A stretch of DNA of 64,000 nt. Source: Macrotrachela quadricornifera. Taxonomy: Eukaryota > Rotifera > Eurotatoria > Philodinida > Philodinidae. Where the stretch lies: the NCBI GenBank assembly GCA_022393335.1, contig JAJEKB010021020.1:155816-219815 (forward strand). Reading direction: 5' to 3'. Both the position numbers and the translations under genes were made by a program. A model generated the notes under the pieces. The model searched no databases. It was not told the DNA's origin and saw nothing but the letters and a program-made list of their open reading frames with translations. Below are positions 61,590-64,000 of the stretch, in pieces. The first letter of the stretch is position 1. The number at the start of each line of letters is the position of its first letter.

Positions 61590-64000
61590 GATCGACTTCC
61601 TTCTGATCAGATTTAAGTATACTACAGTAATCTTGTAGCCCTCATCTAGTTGTATAGAAATTGATATGTAATTTTGATTCTACTTATACGCTAACTACAG
61701 CAGAATATGCTCAAAAATCGATTTTATCAAAAAAATACTCTTCAGAATCTATCTCTGTTTGAATAAAGCTCAATGGATAGCATTAGTGGTCAAAATACTA
61801 AACTTCACGCCCACGATTGTAGAAGATAGAGTTCCGTCAAGTTTATTTCAAATTAAGACTCGATAGTTATTGCTTTCCATATTTCGTTATGTGGAACTAG
61901 GGACTACCAATATATTAGAAACTATTTTTGATGCTGAACAAAAATGTAATCTCTGTTATGCGTAAGAAAATATTGTAAAAATTGGAGAACCAATATGAAA
62001 AAGAAACATGATTGGACAAGTATTTGGAATATATATCTTGCTTATATCAAAATATTTTCATACATAGCTTCATAATGAAAATTAGGTAAAATGTGTCATA
62101 ACGTTGAAAAAGTATACTGGAGTCATCAAGTATATCTGTTTTACTGTTATTTGTTTTTGTACAGCAAGTTTTGTTTTGTTCATCTGTTGTATTTAGTGTT
62201 CTACATATGACTCTTATGTGATTAACTGCTTTTGCAAGCTAAATGTACAGATAGATTTAGAGAATTTTTACGATTCTTTTCCATTCAACTTCTTCATGCT
62301 ATAAAATGTATGCCAAATTTGAGAAAATACCCTCGTGATCGGTATATCATGATAAATCTAATCACAATGACTATCAAACACATTTCTTAGAGAAATTACA
62401 TTAACATCTAAAATAAAGCACGCTGCTTTGCGACAGGAGAGAAACTAGACAAAATGCACGATGTTAAGAAGTTTGCTGAACTTTTTTAATCACTTAGGCG
62501 GCGAATTATTTGGCAGCAGAATAAGTCTCAGACAGGAAATTGATCATTATTATACCTCGAATAGCTGTCATCGAAGAAGCATGGTTCTATCTTCAATAAT
62601 AATGAAGAGTAAAAATTATGATTATAAAAGTTTTATTTACTAACACATACATTGGAGAACATTGTTTAAAAGAAGTACAGAGGATCAAGAGAATTCATTC
62701 ATATGATAAATATGGCGTGTAGCTGACTAACAACAATTGTCGAAGAAATCTATTAAAAAAGATTCATCCGAAAAATAATTAAACGTGACTTTTCAAACAA
62801 CTTTTGCTTCATCACTCTTTACCATTAGAAGATTAATATTGACACTATTTGTATCATTCACAAGTGAATGATCACTGGAAACAATTGAAAAAACTACAAT
62901 GACTGACAAAAACTATATGCCTTCTTACGGTTTTTCCCCTATTTCTGCAATATTTATAAAATTCTATTATGAACAACAGATAATATATTTGTGTTCAACA
63001 TCACATGTAATCTGATGTGTTGTTAGCCCTTGGTTTTAGGCCTTCTTCTCCTCCTTAAAAATCGATCTCAGGCTAGGTGTAGTGAAATTGCATGAAATTT
63101 TCAGCTCTACACGATAATGTTTCAGGATGATATTCACCAAAACAAGAGTCAAAAATAGTTAGTTTGGTCTTCAACAATTCTCTATCAAGACTCATTCTAT
63201 ATATTTACAGATTCTTTGTTTAATAGAGCATATCAAAATGAAAGGCATATTATGGCTCTTTTTTCTTAAAATACATACTTTTAAAGCGGAGAACAGAGAT
63301 GATGAATTCAATCATTCAACATACTCTCAAAAAATGGTAGTCTTATAATAAAAATTCTTTTCATTTTCATGATAATAAAGCTTAGTTCAAAAAACCGGGG
63401 GATGGTAGGCACCACATCTTGGCATATTCTTTCAAACAAAGAAAAATCTTTGACGTTATCTCATATTGTAATAGAAAGTCGCTGGAAACCCAATTCCAAA
63501 ATATATAAACGGATAAAATACAAAAAATATTTTGTTATTTTTAAATAAGCCTTTTTATTAAAGAGGAACTAACACAAGTCATCAACACTTTTTGTAAAAA
63601 CCAATTATCAGAAGAAAAATCATGTCGTTTATAAAAGATCAGCCCTCAGACTATCATCCCATGCATTTATTTTAATTTCGACCTATGTAGCAAAAACGGA
63701 CAATTTTTAGACAAACTTTAAGAAAATAATTAATGATTGGCATTCGTCAACTTTGAAAAGCTCACAGGTTTTACTGCAAAACCCTTCTAAGATTTAAAAT
63801 CAATGGTGATAATATATGAGAAATCAATCATAAATTTACATTTTTTGCCTTTGACTGCCTTATATAAAGATTTTTAAAAATTATCCGATTTTTCAAAAGC
63901 ATTCATTCTATTTCTTGCGTTCAATTTCCCAAACTTTAAGAAACCAATGATATATTCCGATTTCAAGAAGGTTATTCGAGTTATCAGTTAACTTTCATAG
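61590..64000. other. Intergenic, no gene seen; contains a relative of the 51-kb repeat
   Basis: A 60-codon frame at 62461-62643 has no motif. 63020-63350 is described separately as a diverged repeat copy. Nothing else supported up to the window end. Confidence 0.45.
63020..63350 (+). repeat. Diverged copy of the repeat family seen at 51.4-51.8 kb
   Basis: Shared ordered blocks: TCCTCC...AAAAATNGATCTCAG, ATTTTCAG, AAACAAG(A/G)GTCAAAAA, and ATATTTA...TTTGTTT-like stretches, in the same order and spacing as 51430-51680. This supports an interspersed family, old and non-coding. Confidence 0.5.

Noticed and set aside
1..64000. tRNA, rRNA, CRISPR arrays, reverse transcriptase genes
   Set aside because: Scanned by eye for B-box GGTTCRANNCC, regular spacer repeats and YxDD-type motifs; no convincing case was seen.

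Overview
The window is AT-rich animal nuclear DNA with spliced genes. Introns are mostly GT-AG, many only about 50-60 nt, with others near 1 kb. Together with bdelloid-like divergent 7TM receptors, an NHL/PAN-type membrane protein, a RING-H2+VWA protein and several intronless genes of fungal or bacterial type, this suggests a bdelloid rotifer (Rotaria/Adineta-like). That assignment is from recognised gene styles, not from a database search.

Layout. 90-5027: the 3' five exons of a UPF1/Sen1-like superfamily-1 helicase (5' end outside the window). 5.0-10.9 kb: no gene seen. 10877-12439: intronless fungal-type amino-acid permease. 13824-14795: intronless zinc-less medium-chain dehydrogenase/quinone-oxidoreductase-like gene. 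16.3-16.8 kb: internally deleted piggyBac-like transposase relic. 18.0-18.5 kb: decayed, intron-containing gene fragment on the minus strand. 20622-21644: two-exon rhodopsin-like GPCR. 24140-24667: orphan ORF. 28085-31405: three-exon RING-H2 + VWA protein. 34360-34743: single C2-domain protein. 37.8 kb: possible Cys-rich micropeptide. 38257-38763: intronless GNAT acetyltransferase. 39530-40209: foldback MITE with 159-bp arms. 40708-42193: three-exon LRR protein. 42963-45888: PAN/NHL-type membrane protein gene with lesions and a 400-N assembly gap. 46593-47066: three-exon DUF2945/HVA1-TUDOR-like small basic protein. 47.7-48.2 kb: ankyrin relic. 48629-49558: RING gene with damaged zinc ligands and two in-frame TAA codons. 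51.3-54.6 kb: old long-inverted-repeat element into which a 1432-bp non-autonomous hAT element (perfect 8-bp target duplication) has inserted. 61274-61589: a ubiquitin fold that appears to end at the residue equivalent to R72, without the GG tail. The rest is gene-poor AT-rich DNA.

The genes do not form an operon or an obvious pathway. The themes are (a) a set of intronless, less AT-biased metabolic genes that look horizontally acquired (permease, dehydrogenase, acetyltransferase), (b) several ubiquitin-related genes (RING-VWA, broken RING, tail-less ubiquitin), and (c) DNA transposon relics of at least three kinds (hAT, piggyBac, foldback). Exon borders were placed by hand from splice consensus and reading-frame continuity.
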